Source: an uncultured bacterium
GTDB taxonomy: Bacteria > Bacillota > Clostridia > Lachnospirales > Lachnospiraceae
Assembly (NCBI GenBank): GCA_905215405.1
Contig: CAJMQE010000020.1
Coordinates: 1-48,649, forward strand
Length of the DNA: 48,649 bases
Direction of reading: 5' to 3'
Below are positions 1-8,163 of the stretch, in pieces. How positions within the stretch are numbered: position 1 is the first letter of the stretch; every line of letters begins with the position of its first letter. Below the pieces are notes generated by a model that was not told the origin of the DNA, did no database searches, and saw only the letters and a list, made by a program, of their open reading frames with translations. A program made the position numbers and the translations under genes.

Positions 1-232
1 CCAATCCCAGTCAGGTCAGCTTCTGCCTCGCAGGAGCCTGGCCCACGTCACCCCCGCACCACTCCCTATCGCCCATGTGCACCTCCACCTGGTCTTCCTC
101 TCTTCCCCTTTCGCTCCCCAATCCCAGTCAGGTCAGCTTCTGCCTCGCAGGAGCCTGGCCCACGTCACCCCCTCACCACTCCCCATCGCCCATGTGCATC
201 TTCGGCTGGTCTTTCTCTTTCCCTTCGCTCCC
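1..232. repeat. Two tandem 117-bp G+C-rich direct repeats
   Basis: Bases 1-117 and 118-232 are two copies of the same pyrimidine-rich unit, differing by scattered substitutions and a small deletion near the right end. A third copy appears to begin at about 231 and breaks off after some ten bases where the foldback starts. The array may continue left of the window. The plus strand is strikingly C-rich and far higher in G+C than the rest of the window. The short plus-strand reading frames here overlap each other in different frames and look like chance. Function unknown; a mobile-element end, a structured RNA or an assembly chimera are all possible. Confidence 0.85.
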
Positions 233-240
233 CAAAATCA

Positions 241-482
241 GGCAGCGGCCGGCACCAGGTATCTGTAGCTGACTTTTATGTTGGATTGTTGCTGGTTCCT
301 TTAGAAAAAGCCACCGGATGAAATGTCATCAGTGCAACTGTCTGACGTGTGCGAGTCCCTTAACGGGACTCACTCACGGAGTTTTGCACTTATGACATAC
401 GTTTTCATCCGGTGGCTTCTTCTTTAGGAACCACACAATCCAACATCCTGTCAGAAACTGATACCTGGTGCCGGCCGCTGCC
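241..482. repeat. Large 242-bp foldback (imperfect palindrome)
   Basis: The outer 23 bases (241-263) are the exact reverse complement of 460-482. Pairing continues inward with small bulges: GTTGGATTGT, GGTTCCTTTAG and GCCACCGGATGAAA on the left each have a matching partner on the right, and the tip is GAGTCCC-TTAAC-GGGACTC at 353-371. Almost the whole element would fold into one long hairpin. There is no room for a transposase gene inside it. It resembles a MITE/foldback element or a large structured RNA. It sits just downstream of the tautomerase gene and may also stop transcription. Confidence 0.85.
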
Positions 483-531
483 GTCACCTTCCAGCTGAAG
501 AGAGTCTCCAGCCTAAATTCACATAAGAAAT

Positions 532-876
532 TTAAAAGTTCTTTTTATTCCATCCCCAGTTCGTAACTGCTTCGTATTTCACATACACATTTGCAGGATC
601 AATACCAAGCACATCCTGATAAATATCACAAACTGCTTCTGTCATCTTTTCAAATGCAGCTTTATCTTCGCCGCCAAAAACCTTTACTTCCACAAAGGCG
701 ATTTTGTTTGCATTATCTCCCTTAAAATAAAGGTGATATTCATCCTCAAAACCGACCATTAACCAGCTTTCGCTCTTACCCGGAATCAATTCGATTGCTT
801 TTCCGAGTCTGGATTTAATTGTTTCTTCCTGTTCTTTTGATATCTTTACATTGATTTTTGAATTAATAAATGGCAT
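532..876 (-). CDS. MIF-like tautomerase (phenylpyruvate/dopachrome tautomerase family)
   Basis: 114 residues, the normal size for the MIF family. The protein starts Met-Pro, and Pro2 would be the catalytic N-terminal proline once Met is removed. Lys34 in the PGK segment lies where MIF has Lys32, and the VEVKVFGG segment matches the strand that completes the active-site pocket. Family members tautomerise phenylpyruvate-like keto acids and form trimers in the cytosol; the physiological substrate in gut Firmicutes is not settled. The start follows an AAGGAGAG ribosome site lying in the end of the hemerythrin gene, three bases upstream, so the two genes form an operon. Confidence 0.85.
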   Translation of the reverse strand: MPFINSKINVKISKEQEETIKSRLGKAIELIPGKSESWLMVGFEDEYHLYFKGDNANKIAFVEVKVFGGEDKAAFEKMTEAVCDIYQDVLGIDPANVYVKYEAVTNWGWNKKNF

Positions 877-879
877 TTG

Positions 880-1335
880 TTATTTCTCTCCTTCTTCAAA
901 AAGATCTTTCAGATATTCATATCTTTCCTTTAGTTCCTTCCCCATTGTAACATCTTCACGCAACATATGCTCAAAAATAAAATCTGTTACGTGCTCTTTG
1001 ATATTTTTCAATTCAGTAAAAGGATTTGACTTTAATTTTGGACAATCGATGTTACTAATATAATTAACGAAATCATTATGTGTCTTTCTATGAGCTGAAA
1101 GATTGGAATATCCCGCTTTTTCCATCATTCTTTCCTCTTCATAAAAATGGTAAGCGACATAGTCCCTAAGCGCACACACAATATCGAGTAACTGTTTATC
1201 TGTAACGCCAATACACTGGCGCTGTAATAACTGCTCCATATCCCTGCCTATTTTAAATAACCCTTTATGCTGTTCATCAATGCTGTCAATTCCAACGCTT
1301 AAATCATCGCGCCAGTCAAAAACGAAATCAAACAT
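880..1335 (-). CDS. Bacteriohemerythrin
   Basis: 151 residues, a single four-helix hemerythrin domain. Counted from the chosen Met, the di-iron ligand set is complete: His23 (DEQH), His63 and Glu67 (HxxxE), His82 and His86 (HxxxH), His123 and Asp128 (HxxxxD). Such proteins bind O2 at a non-heme di-iron site and serve as oxygen sensor, scavenger or carrier, which suits an anaerobe meeting traces of oxygen. An ATG 15 bases further upstream is also in frame, but the GGGAG ribosome site is correctly spaced only for the ATG at 1335. First gene of a two-gene operon with the MIF-like gene; a clear sigma-A promoter lies upstream. Confidence 0.93.
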   Translation of the reverse strand: MFDFVFDWRDDLSVGIDSIDEQHKGLFKIGRDMEQLLQRQCIGVTDKQLLDIVCALRDYVAYHFYEEERMMEKAGYSNLSAHRKTHNDFVNYISNIDCPKLKSNPFTELKNIKEHVTDFIFEHMLREDVTMGKELKERYEYLKDLFEEGEK

Positions 1336-1408
1336 GATACCATCTCCCATTAGTACTTAGTCAATATATCAACTTGGCTCTTATTTGATTGATATAACTG
1401 CTATCCTT

Positions 1409-1437
1409 ATTATAACTTATGGTTTTTTGGTTCGCAA
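1409..1437 (-). promoter_or_regulatory. Sigma-A promoter of the hemerythrin operon
   Basis: Read on the minus strand: TTGCGA, 17 bases, TATAAT. It is about 75 bases upstream of the hemerythrin start. Confidence 0.8.
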
Positions 1438-1519
1438 TCTCTATTTTGACATAATTCGACGTATTTCTTATATAAAATCTAATTATTTGGAATTATATGT
1501 TATTTTTTGTCTACAAGTT

Positions 1520-3268
1520 TTATTTTCCAAGCGCTGCATTGTATAAATTCCGATATGCACCATTTTCCTTTGCCATCAACTGCTCATGCGTTCCCTGTTC
1601 TTCAATTCCATTTTCTGTAAGCACCAAAATATTTTCTGCATTTCTGATTGTAGAAAGTCTATGTGCAATTACAAATGTCGTACGATTGCTTGCCAATCGT
1701 TCCAGAGATTCCTGTACCACCTTTTCACTTTCATTATCCAATGCGCTTGTCGCTTCATCAAAGATCAGTACCGGTGGATTCTTTAAAAATACTCTGGCAA
1801 TTGACAAACGTTGTTTCTGTCCGCCGGAGAGTTTGATCCCTCGCTGACCGATATAGGTATCATAACCATCTGGAAGTTCCATAATAAAATCATGTGCATT
1901 TGCGTTCCTTGCAGCTTCAATTACCTCTTCATCCGTTGCATCCGGTCTGCCATATTTAATATTATCAAATACGCTGCCTGCGAACAGATAGACATCCTGC
2001 TGTACGATTCCGATATTATTTCTGAGTCCACGCAGATCCATATCACGGATATCCATTCCATCGATCTTAATAGAGCCTTCTGTAACATCATAAAATCTTG
2101 GAATCAGACTACAGAGCGTAGATTTTCCTGTACCTGAGGAGCCTACGAGTGCCATATACTGACCGGCTTTTACCTTTAGATTCACATGATTCAGAACATC
2201 ACTTGTGGTATCTTCATAACGAAATGAAACATTTTCAAATTCGATATCCCCACGAAATGTGTTGACTTTCTTTGCATTTTTACCATTCTGAATATCCGGT
2301 TCCTCTGAAATAATTTCAAGAAAACGTTCATAACCGCTGTATCCATTCTGGAACTGTTCCGTAAAATTCACAAGTTTCTTAACTGGCTCGATCAGATTGC
2401 TGATATAGAGCAGAAACGTGATCAGATCTGAAACGGACAGCATGTTTGCAGTTATAAAGAGCGCACCTGCCACGATTACAATAATTGTGATCATACTTGT
2501 AAATGCACCAAGGCCGGCATTGTACGTTCCCATATATTTGTAACTGTTCTTTTTACTATCGAGAAAACCATTGTTTCCCTTGCGGAATTTTTTCATTTCT
2601 ATGTCTTCATTTGCAAAGGACTTTACAACACGGATACCCGAAAGATTATCCTCGATCTGTGCATTGATTTCTGCAATCTTCACCCTGTTCATCTTGAATG
2701 CATGTTTCATTTTCCGATTGTATATAAATGCAAATATGAACATGAACGGCATTACTGCAAAAGCCGCCAACGCCAGTTTCCAGTTAATCAAAGTCAGAAT
2801 TATAAATGCACCGATAAATTTGATCAGAGAGATCACAATATCTTCGGGACCATGGTGAAAAAGCTCCGTAATATCAAATAAGTCATTGGTAATTCTGGAC
2901 ATCAACTGCCCAGTTTTCTGATTGTCATAAAAACGGAACGATAATTTCTGATAGTGTTCAAAGATTTCATTTCTCATGTCATATTCCATTTTTGCGCCCA
3001 TGACATGACCATAATTGGCGATAAAATAATTACTGTAACATTCCACCAGCACCAGTCCGAACATCACTGCTGCCAACAGTAGGATCACTTTTAGCGCCCC
3101 ACTCTCCCGGTAGATCACATCGTTCGTGATATAGCGCACGATCAGCGGATTCACCAATGTTACTGCTGCTCCCAAAAAGGCAAAGAACATATCTGCCATA
3201 AATACTTTTTTGTACGGAATATAATAAGAAAAAAATTTCTTCCACTTGTGTTCCATTACATTTTCCAT
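1520..3268 (-). CDS. ABC exporter half-transporter (fused membrane domain and ATPase)
   Basis: 582 residues. The N-terminal part (about 15-310) holds six hydrophobic membrane segments of a type IV exporter domain. The C-terminal part is a complete ATPase: Walker A GSSGTGKST, signature LSGGQKQR, Walker B VLIFDEATSALD and the switch histidine in AHRLST. It resembles MsbA/LmrA-type multidrug or lipid exporters, which work as dimers; the substrate cannot be read from sequence. AGGAG precedes the first Met by eight bases. It begins nine bases after the small Cys-rich membrane protein gene, so the two are cotranscribed. Confidence 0.92.
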   Translation of the reverse strand: MENVMEHKWKKFFSYYIPYKKVFMADMFFAFLGAAVTLVNPLIVRYITNDVIYRESGALKVILLLAAVMFGLVLVECYSNYFIANYGHVMGAKMEYDMRNEIFEHYQKLSFRFYDNQKTGQLMSRITNDLFDITELFHHGPEDIVISLIKFIGAFIILTLINWKLALAAFAVMPFMFIFAFIYNRKMKHAFKMNRVKIAEINAQIEDNLSGIRVVKSFANEDIEMKKFRKGNNGFLDSKKNSYKYMGTYNAGLGAFTSMITIIVIVAGALFITANMLSVSDLITFLLYISNLIEPVKKLVNFTEQFQNGYSGYERFLEIISEEPDIQNGKNAKKVNTFRGDIEFENVSFRYEDTTSDVLNHVNLKVKAGQYMALVGSSGTGKSTLCSLIPRFYDVTEGSIKIDGMDIRDMDLRGLRNNIGIVQQDVYLFAGSVFDNIKYGRPDATDEEVIEAARNANAHDFIMELPDGYDTYIGQRGIKLSGGQKQRLSIARVFLKNPPVLIFDEATSALDNESEKVVQESLERLASNRTTFVIAHRLSTIRNAENILVLTENGIEEQGTHEQLMAKENGAYRNLYNAALGK

Positions 3269-3277
3269 AATCGTCTC

Positions 3278-3472
3278 CTACTCCTGCCTGTTTTCTGTAT
3301 CTTCTTCTGCTTCTTTCTTTTGATTTTCTTTTCCTGCCTGACAGCCACTGCATCCCGCACAGGATCCTCCACAGCTGCTCTTTCCAGCCTTCTTTAATTT
3401 GATCATATAGAGAATTGCTATAAATGCTACATATCCAATTGCAGCAAGGATTATCCAGTCTACTAATTTCAT
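3278..3472 (-). CDS. Small Cys-rich membrane protein (FeoB-associated type)
   Basis: 64 residues: one N-terminal transmembrane helix (about 5-25), a Lys-rich stretch, a cysteine cluster (SSCGGSCAGCSGC) and an acidic tail. This is the architecture of the FeoB-associated Cys-rich membrane proteins normally found beside ferrous iron transporter genes. No feoA or feoB lies in the window; the partner here is an ABC exporter. A metal-handling role is likely from the cysteines but unproven. GGAGG ribosome site nine bases before the ATG. Confidence 0.75.
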   Translation of the reverse strand: MKLVDWIILAAIGYVAFIAILYMIKLKKAGKSSCGGSCAGCSGCQAGKENQKKEAEEDTENRQE

Positions 3473-3556
3473 TCTTTTATTACCTCCGTATTCCTTAGTA
3501 CCAATTTTTCACTTTGATCTACACAACAGAACTTTAGATCTGTGTAAATGAAAATT

Positions 3557-3584
3557 CAGCATGACAGCATTTTCTGCCACGCTG
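3557..3584 (-). terminator. Terminator after mecA
   Basis: Eleven-base-pair stem with G-U pairs (3557-3567 with 3574-3584) around a six-base loop. On the minus strand it is followed by AATTTTCATTT. It lies 20 bases after the mecA stop. Confidence 0.65.
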
Positions 3585-3603
3585 GATCTTTCAAGTTCTA
3601 TGA

Positions 3604-4350
3604 TTAAACATTTAATATTTTTCTAAGTCGGAATACTGCATTTACAGTGATCAGTGGGCTCATATGCTCTCTGACATAATCAGCTCCTACCTCATCTCTG
3701 TATACACAGGTACCATATTCAATGGCAACTCCGCAAATATGACTAAATGTTTGTATTTTCAGTCTATTCTGTAACAGAATCAGATAATACCTGCTATTCT
3801 CTTCATCCTTGTATAACTCGCTGGTAATATACTTTGGCTTGTGAAGACGTGCACACAGATCCTCTACGTCTTTCATTTTTTCAAATTCTAATACCATCAT
3901 GGATTTTGGAATTGGCGCAGATACCACATTTTCACTGTTCTCCTGACTCTTGATGACTTCTTTTAATTCTTTATCCGAAAGGGAAGCTGACAAATTCTTT
4001 AACTGTTCCATAAAGCTCTTGCCTTCCATATCTTCATTGTCGTCATCTTCCTGCATCATTTCACCAATATTGGTTACTTCATTGATCATTTTGCTCAGAT
4101 CATTTTCATTTCTGCCTGTGATCGTAATTGCAAGTCCGTTCTTTGGCAGTGGCATGATCTGCATGGACAGAACGTCTTCATTGAGTTCATAGCCGACCTC
4201 ATCCTTTGCCTTATCAATTAATACTTCCATAAAATCATGCACTTTTGCTCTGTCATGGAAGAAATCCTCTATCTCAATATTATGCTCGATCATATCCTCT
4301 TCTGTTAGAACGCATCTGACGGTATACTGATCAATCTTCTTGAATTTCAT
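3604..4350 (-). CDS. mecA: Adaptor protein MecA
   Basis: 248 residues from the chosen Met. The N-terminus (MKFKKIDQYTVRCVLTEEDM, then IEIEDFFHDRAKVHDFMEVLIDKA) is the substrate-binding domain of MecA-family adaptors. An acidic linker (about 105-125) and a C-terminal domain that docks on ClpC follow. MecA delivers substrates such as competence or other regulators to the ClpCP protease in the cytosol. An 18-residue upstream in-frame extension lacks family similarity, while GGTGGG lies before the Met at 4350. Single gene flanked by its own terminator. Confidence 0.88.
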   Translation of the reverse strand: MKFKKIDQYTVRCVLTEEDMIEHNIEIEDFFHDRAKVHDFMEVLIDKAKDEVGYELNEDVLSMQIMPLPKNGLAITITGRNENDLSKMINEVTNIGEMMQEDDDNEDMEGKSFMEQLKNLSASLSDKELKEVIKSQENSENVVSAPIPKSMMVLEFEKMKDVEDLCARLHKPKYITSELYKDEENSRYYLILLQNRLKIQTFSHICGVAIEYGTCVYRDEVGADYVREHMSPLITVNAVFRLRKILNV

Positions 4351-4517
4351 TATGTAAACCCACCATATACTACAACAATTTCTGTAATATAGCCACATAA
4401 TCAATGTGAAGGAAATATATGCGTGGCACCTTTCTTAATATTTTTCCTGCACAAGTGTTCACTTACTTATTTCGTTCAGCAGCCGAAATCGCTAAACTTC
4501 TATTCCAGACCCTATTC

Positions 4518-5036
4518 CTATTTTGACTGGTTATTTCTGGACATATGATAAACGATAGCATGTATTCTGCCCAAAGCAATAAAAATAATACCTGAAACAG
4601 CTCCATTTACATACATGTAGATCTGATAATAGATACTTGAGTATAACGCATTTTGCATATTCATGCTACTACCATATGTATTATATGAACCAGACACACT
4701 TTTCATTGTAGATGATACTGTACTTCCTGCAATTATACTGCAAAAAATGATCAATCCACCAATCACATAAAGTACAACAGATAAAACATCAATTTTGTCA
4801 TGTACTGCTTTACCGGCCTTTGCATCTGGATTTTTCTTATCCAAAGTTTCCTTAGTTCCAGCTGCATTATAATAATCCATTACGGTGCCATGCATATGGT
4901 TTTCCTGACTCGTCTGCTCCTTTTGTTTTGCCTTGTCCACGCTGTCATCAGTCACATCATCGAGTGGATTTCCACACATCACACAGAATCTGGCTGTATT
5001 ATCCATCTGTGCCCCACATTTTCTACAAAAAATCAT
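4518..5036 (-). CDS. Zinc-ribbon membrane protein of unknown function
   Basis: 172 residues. The first 25 carry a zinc ribbon (CRKCG ... CVMCG). A polar linker rich in Asp, Lys and Gln follows, then two hydrophobic segments (about 85-108 and 135-160) separated by a Ser/Tyr/Met-rich loop. Zinc-ribbon membrane proteins of this kind are common in Clostridia and mostly uncharacterised. GAGGAG ribosome site nine bases before the ATG and a consensus promoter 90 bases upstream, so it is transcribed on its own. Confidence 0.8.
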   Translation of the reverse strand: MIFCRKCGAQMDNTARFCVMCGNPLDDVTDDSVDKAKQKEQTSQENHMHGTVMDYYNAAGTKETLDKKNPDAKAGKAVHDKIDVLSVVLYVIGGLIIFCSIIAGSTVSSTMKSVSGSYNTYGSSMNMQNALYSSIYYQIYMYVNGAVSGIIFIALGRIHAIVYHMSRNNQSK

Positions 5037-5124
5037 TCAATTAATCTCCTCTTATTTTGATCTGGTGTCTATTCCCTTTACCATCCTCTGAGATCTTAAT
5101 ACTCTCCTCAAAATACCAAGGAAT

Positions 5125-5153
5125 AATATACCCCCTAAAACTTTGATTGTCAA
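5125..5153 (-). promoter_or_regulatory. Sigma-A promoter of the zinc-ribbon gene
   Basis: Minus strand: TTGACA, 17 bases, TATATT. Nearly consensus; lies in the gap between the acetylesterase stop and the zinc-ribbon gene. Confidence 0.8.
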
Positions 5154-5169
5154 TGCAATTTCTTGCGCC

Positions 5170-6639
5170 TTAATCAAGTATTTCCAGACGAATATTTTTA
5201 AATGTAATGTCTGCATTTCTGGATACGAACATTCCTACATAGACATAATCGGAATCAATACTTGTCAGCTTAAAATCAAATCCTCCGGTAATTGTCTTTT
5301 CCTCACCAAATGTACATGCATATCCATCTGATGTGCTTTCAATACAAAGATCTACCGTTTCTTTTGGGTAATAAGCCCTGGTACATGTTCCACCCTGTGT
5401 CAGCACACCGCTTTTTCTTGCAAAGCAGTTCCATGCCTTGTCCTCAAGGGTCAGCTTTAATGGTGCTGCTGCCACATAATCACCCAGGACATCTGCAGAT
5501 GGCTGGTCGATATAACAGTCATCTCTTGCCATCAGACCAAAAGATACCTGATCATTTGAAAAATAATCATTGATCACTGCCTGTGCACTTAATCTGAAAT
5601 TCTTTGTGACTGAAATCTTTTTATAATACATTGCCAGTCCATCTGATACCACTGCAATCTTACCTTTATTATTTCTTACCGCAATATGCATATCTCCATT
5701 GGCATCTTTCTCCAATGTAAATGCGTTTTTGTCCGGCTTGTCCGTTATATCCCCGAAAACCGTTCCTTTAAATCCATCAATATCTTCCCATAGTTCGCTC
5801 TGTTTCAAATTGCCATCATATACAGTTGGTTTATACGCTGGATTTGGAATTAAATATTGTTCTTTTGCTGGTGCGCTGGAATCCTCCCCTGCATCAACAA
5901 TATGTTCCGCGATATCTGCGACTTTCATTTTCTTTAACTCTCTGCATACCAGATAAGCATTGAATCTGCCGCCCCAGATATTTGTATGGGTATTATCTAC
6001 ACTTGCTGGCTTATTGGATGGCCATGCATGAAGATAAAGTGTATTCTCAGGTCCCATTTCTTCATATATCTTCTTTGTCACTGCTGTCATATCTACGACC
6101 GGAATATGCAGTTCGTTCCCCAGATCTCTAATTGCCTGCGCATAATCTCCGCCTTTAAATTCTGCTGCATCCGCCGTAATATGTAATTCCTGGTCTGTCC
6201 ACTGTCCTGTCGCCGTTCTTCTGACTATTGGCGTACACAGAATCACCCTGCAGCCTACCTCGTTTGCTTTTCGTATATAATTTTCATAGAGTGAGTATGC
6301 AAATGAACCTTCTGTCCGATAATCTCCGTTCGCATCTGTAAAACGACTCGCCTCTGTCTTCTCATCATTGTGCCCAAACCCAATTAAGAGAAAATCTCCT
6401 TCTTTCATTCCATTCAGAAGTGTCTGATACTGCGGTTCTGTTGTAAAACTCCTGCTGCTACGTCCAGAGAGTGCAATATTCTCTACTTTATAATAATCAT
6501 CCAGATACTGTGCCAGTTGTGTGCCATATCCATATCTGGGATAGAAATATTTATCTTCAAAACTGCTTAATGTAGAATCTCCAATTACCCACAATACTGA
6601 TTTTGTTTCGTGCTGCGTGCTGCTATTTTCTCTCGTCAT
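5170..6639 (-). CDS. Rhamnogalacturonan acetylesterase-like SGNH esterase (CE12 type) with C-terminal beta-domain
   Basis: 489 residues from the chosen Met. Residues 15-250 form an SGNH hydrolase: GDST with Ser22, SGRSSRSF, GHND at 89-92, and Asp215/His218 in DNTHTNIWGG. This pattern is that of CE12 esterases, which remove acetyl groups from rhamnogalacturonan or other pectin fragments. Residues about 275-489 form a beta-rich domain containing SFGLMARDDCYI, similar to a domain in the pectate lyase at 8-12 kb. No signal peptide is visible, so it probably acts on imported oligosaccharides. AGGTGG precedes the Met at 6639; the upstream in-frame extension would run through a leader hairpin and is rejected. 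Confidence 0.85.
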   Translation of the reverse strand: MTRENSSTQHETKSVLWVIGDSTLSSFEDKYFYPRYGYGTQLAQYLDDYYKVENIALSGRSSRSFTTEPQYQTLLNGMKEGDFLLIGFGHNDEKTEASRFTDANGDYRTEGSFAYSLYENYIRKANEVGCRVILCTPIVRRTATGQWTDQELHITADAAEFKGGDYAQAIRDLGNELHIPVVDMTAVTKKIYEEMGPENTLYLHAWPSNKPASVDNTHTNIWGGRFNAYLVCRELKKMKVADIAEHIVDAGEDSSAPAKEQYLIPNPAYKPTVYDGNLKQSELWEDIDGFKGTVFGDITDKPDKNAFTLEKDANGDMHIAVRNNKGKIAVVSDGLAMYYKKISVTKNFRLSAQAVINDYFSNDQVSFGLMARDDCYIDQPSADVLGDYVAAAPLKLTLEDKAWNCFARKSGVLTQGGTCTRAYYPKETVDLCIESTSDGYACTFGEEKTITGGFDFKLTSIDSDYVYVGMFVSRNADITFKNIRLEILD

Positions 6640-6666
6640 AATCAATTCCACCTTTATCTGCATGAA

Positions 6667-6702
6667 GAAGTATCGCACCCCAGATGACAGATGCGATACT
6701 TC
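6667..6702 (-). promoter_or_regulatory. Hairpin in the acetylesterase leader
   Basis: Eleven perfect base pairs (GAAGTATCGCA at 6667 with TGCGATACTTC at 6692) and a 14-base loop, between the promoter at 6725 and the start codon at 6639. The T-run lies on the plus-strand side, so it is not a terminator for the sense transcript. It may stabilise the mRNA or stop antisense transcription. Confidence 0.6.
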
Positions 6703-6724
6703 CCTGTTTTTTTATTTATTTCAT

Positions 6725-6753
6725 ATTATATATGATACCTACTGCAAAATCAA
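6725..6753 (-). promoter_or_regulatory. Sigma-A promoter of the acetylesterase gene
   Basis: Minus strand: TTGATT, 17 bases, TATAAT. It starts directly after the stop codon of the solute-binding protein gene. Confidence 0.75.
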
Positions 6754-6763
6754 TGAACACGCT

Positions 6764-7774
6764 CTATTTACCAGCTGCTTTTTTTGAATATTCTGTCGTT
6801 ACCAGATCTGCATACGGAACTCTACTGGTCAGTTCTCCTGCATTATCCAAAATGTCCTGCAAAAGATCGAAGCTTTCCTGTTCAAATACTGTATCTGCTT
6901 TCCAAGTATCCTGCTCTTTATAACGTTCAACAATTGTCGTGATCGTCTCTACATCTGTCTCAGGAAATTGTGGTGAGATCACTTCAGCGATTTCTTCTGC
7001 GGAATGGGAATTTACGTAGTCCATTCCTTTCTGAATTGCATTCGTAAATTTCTGAAGTACTTCAGGGTTCTTTGCCATATAACTCTTCTTTGCACAATAT
7101 GCCGTGTATGGTACGTATCCACTTTCTGTACCAAGTGAATCCACAACATATCCATCGCCCTGCTGCTCTAACAACGTAGCGTATGGCTCGAATTCAAGGG
7201 TCATATCTCCTTTTCCGCTTGAAAATGCTGCTGCCGTTGAACCAAAATCAATGTTCTGTACGATTTCAAGATCTGTTCCTGGTTTCATATTATGCTTTGC
7301 CAGAACATACTCAAAAATCATTTCCGGCATACCGCCCGCACGACCTCCAAGTATCGTTTTTCCTTTCATCATATCCCAGTTAAAATCTTTCAGATCTTCT
7401 CTTGCTACAACAAAGTTACCTGCACGCTGTGTCAACTGTGCAAAGTTGACTGCATAATCCGAGGAACCTTCATTGTAAACATAGACAGATGCCTCTGATC
7501 CCATAAATCCAATCTGCGCATCCCCTGAAATCAATGCCGTCATGACCTTATCCGCTCCAAATGCAGTTACCAGATTCAGATCAATTCCCTCATCCGTAAA
7601 ATATCCTTCCTCAATCGCAACATATTGTGGTGCGTAGAAAATCGAATGCGCTACTTCACTCAGTGTGACTTTTGTCAGTTTGTTACTTCCCGCCTTCTCG
7701 CATCCTGTAAAGCATGACAGTACCATCATACATACCATCAAAAGTCCAATTAGTCTTCTAATATATTTTCGCAT
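6764..7774 (-). CDS. ABC-type solute-binding lipoprotein (NMT1/SsuA-like)
   Basis: 336 residues from the chosen Met. A lipoprotein signal peptide (basic start, hydrophobic core, lipobox LSCFTGC) is followed by a periplasmic-binding fold of the NMT1/ThiY/SsuA type (VTLSEVAHSIFYAPQYVAIEEGYF, then GDAQIGFMGSEA). Relatives bind thiamine precursors, sulfonates, nitrate or taurine; the ligand here is unknown. No permease or ATPase gene is adjacent. The reading frame stays open 78 codons upstream, but that stretch contains the terminator of the previous transcript, and GGAG sits correctly before the Met at 7774. Confidence 0.85.
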   Translation of the reverse strand: MRKYIRRLIGLLMVCMMVLSCFTGCEKAGSNKLTKVTLSEVAHSIFYAPQYVAIEEGYFTDEGIDLNLVTAFGADKVMTALISGDAQIGFMGSEASVYVYNEGSSDYAVNFAQLTQRAGNFVVAREDLKDFNWDMMKGKTILGGRAGGMPEMIFEYVLAKHNMKPGTDLEIVQNIDFGSTAAAFSSGKGDMTLEFEPYATLLEQQGDGYVVDSLGTESGYVPYTAYCAKKSYMAKNPEVLQKFTNAIQKGMDYVNSHSAEEIAEVISPQFPETDVETITTIVERYKEQDTWKADTVFEQESFDLLQDILDNAGELTSRVPYADLVTTEYSKKAAGK

Positions 7775-7934
7775 CGGAATCTCCATTATTTTTTTATTAT
7801 TATATGAGACATTCAGAATTGCGGTTACTAAATAGCTATTCCATACTTGATTTTTCTGCGTTTTACGCGTCTTGTGTGCTTTTCTTTCCAAAACTGACAT
7901 AGCCAACTGCATTTCCTTATCTGACGCAAAAAGA

Positions 7935-7968
7935 CACCCATCTTCCTCTCCACAAAGGAAAATGGGTG
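7935..7968 (-). terminator. Terminator downstream of the pectate lyase
   Basis: Thirteen-base-pair stem (CACCCATTTTCCT with AGGAAGATGGGTG, one G-U) and an eight-base loop. On the minus strand it is followed by TCTTTTTG. It ends the pectate lyase transcript about 195 bases after the stop codon. Confidence 0.85.
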
Positions 7969-8037
7969 CCTGCATAATCTGGTTATCTAATTTCATCCTG
8001 CTAAACAACGCTTTTTCGCTATTTAACTGATAAATTA

Positions 8038-8155
8038 TGTTTGTTCATGCTTATTTATATTTGTTTCTGTTCGTCTATCTTTATTTATGTTCGTCTATCT
8101 TTGTATCTGCTTGTCTATATTCGTTTCTGTTCGCCTGTATTTGTTTATAATTATT
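8038..8155. repeat. Degenerate short repeats after the pectate lyase
   Basis: Plus strand shows repeated TGTTCGTCTATCTTTATTT-like units of roughly 20-24 bases that have drifted apart (TTCGTCTATCTTT occurs twice exactly). They lie between the pectate lyase stop and its terminator, in its 3' untranslated region. Confidence 0.6.
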
Positions 8156-8163
8156 TTTGCTGA

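Noticed and set aside
75..272. Overlapping plus-strand reading frames of 63-65 codons in the repeat region
   Set aside because: They lie in repeated, C-rich DNA in several frames at once, have no ribosome site, and run into the foldback.
241..482. Foldback as retron msr-msd, integron attC or CRISPR-related element
   Set aside because: No reverse transcriptase, integrase or cas gene is nearby; the hairpin is longer than attC sites and is single, not an array with spacers.
6667..6702. Terminator of the solute-binding protein gene
   Set aside because: For minus-strand transcription it lies downstream of the acetylesterase promoter, and the T-run is on the wrong side.
7775..8008. 78-codon N-terminal extension of the solute-binding protein
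   Set aside because: It spans the strong terminator at 7935-7968, and a lipoprotein signal peptide with ribosome site begins at 7774.
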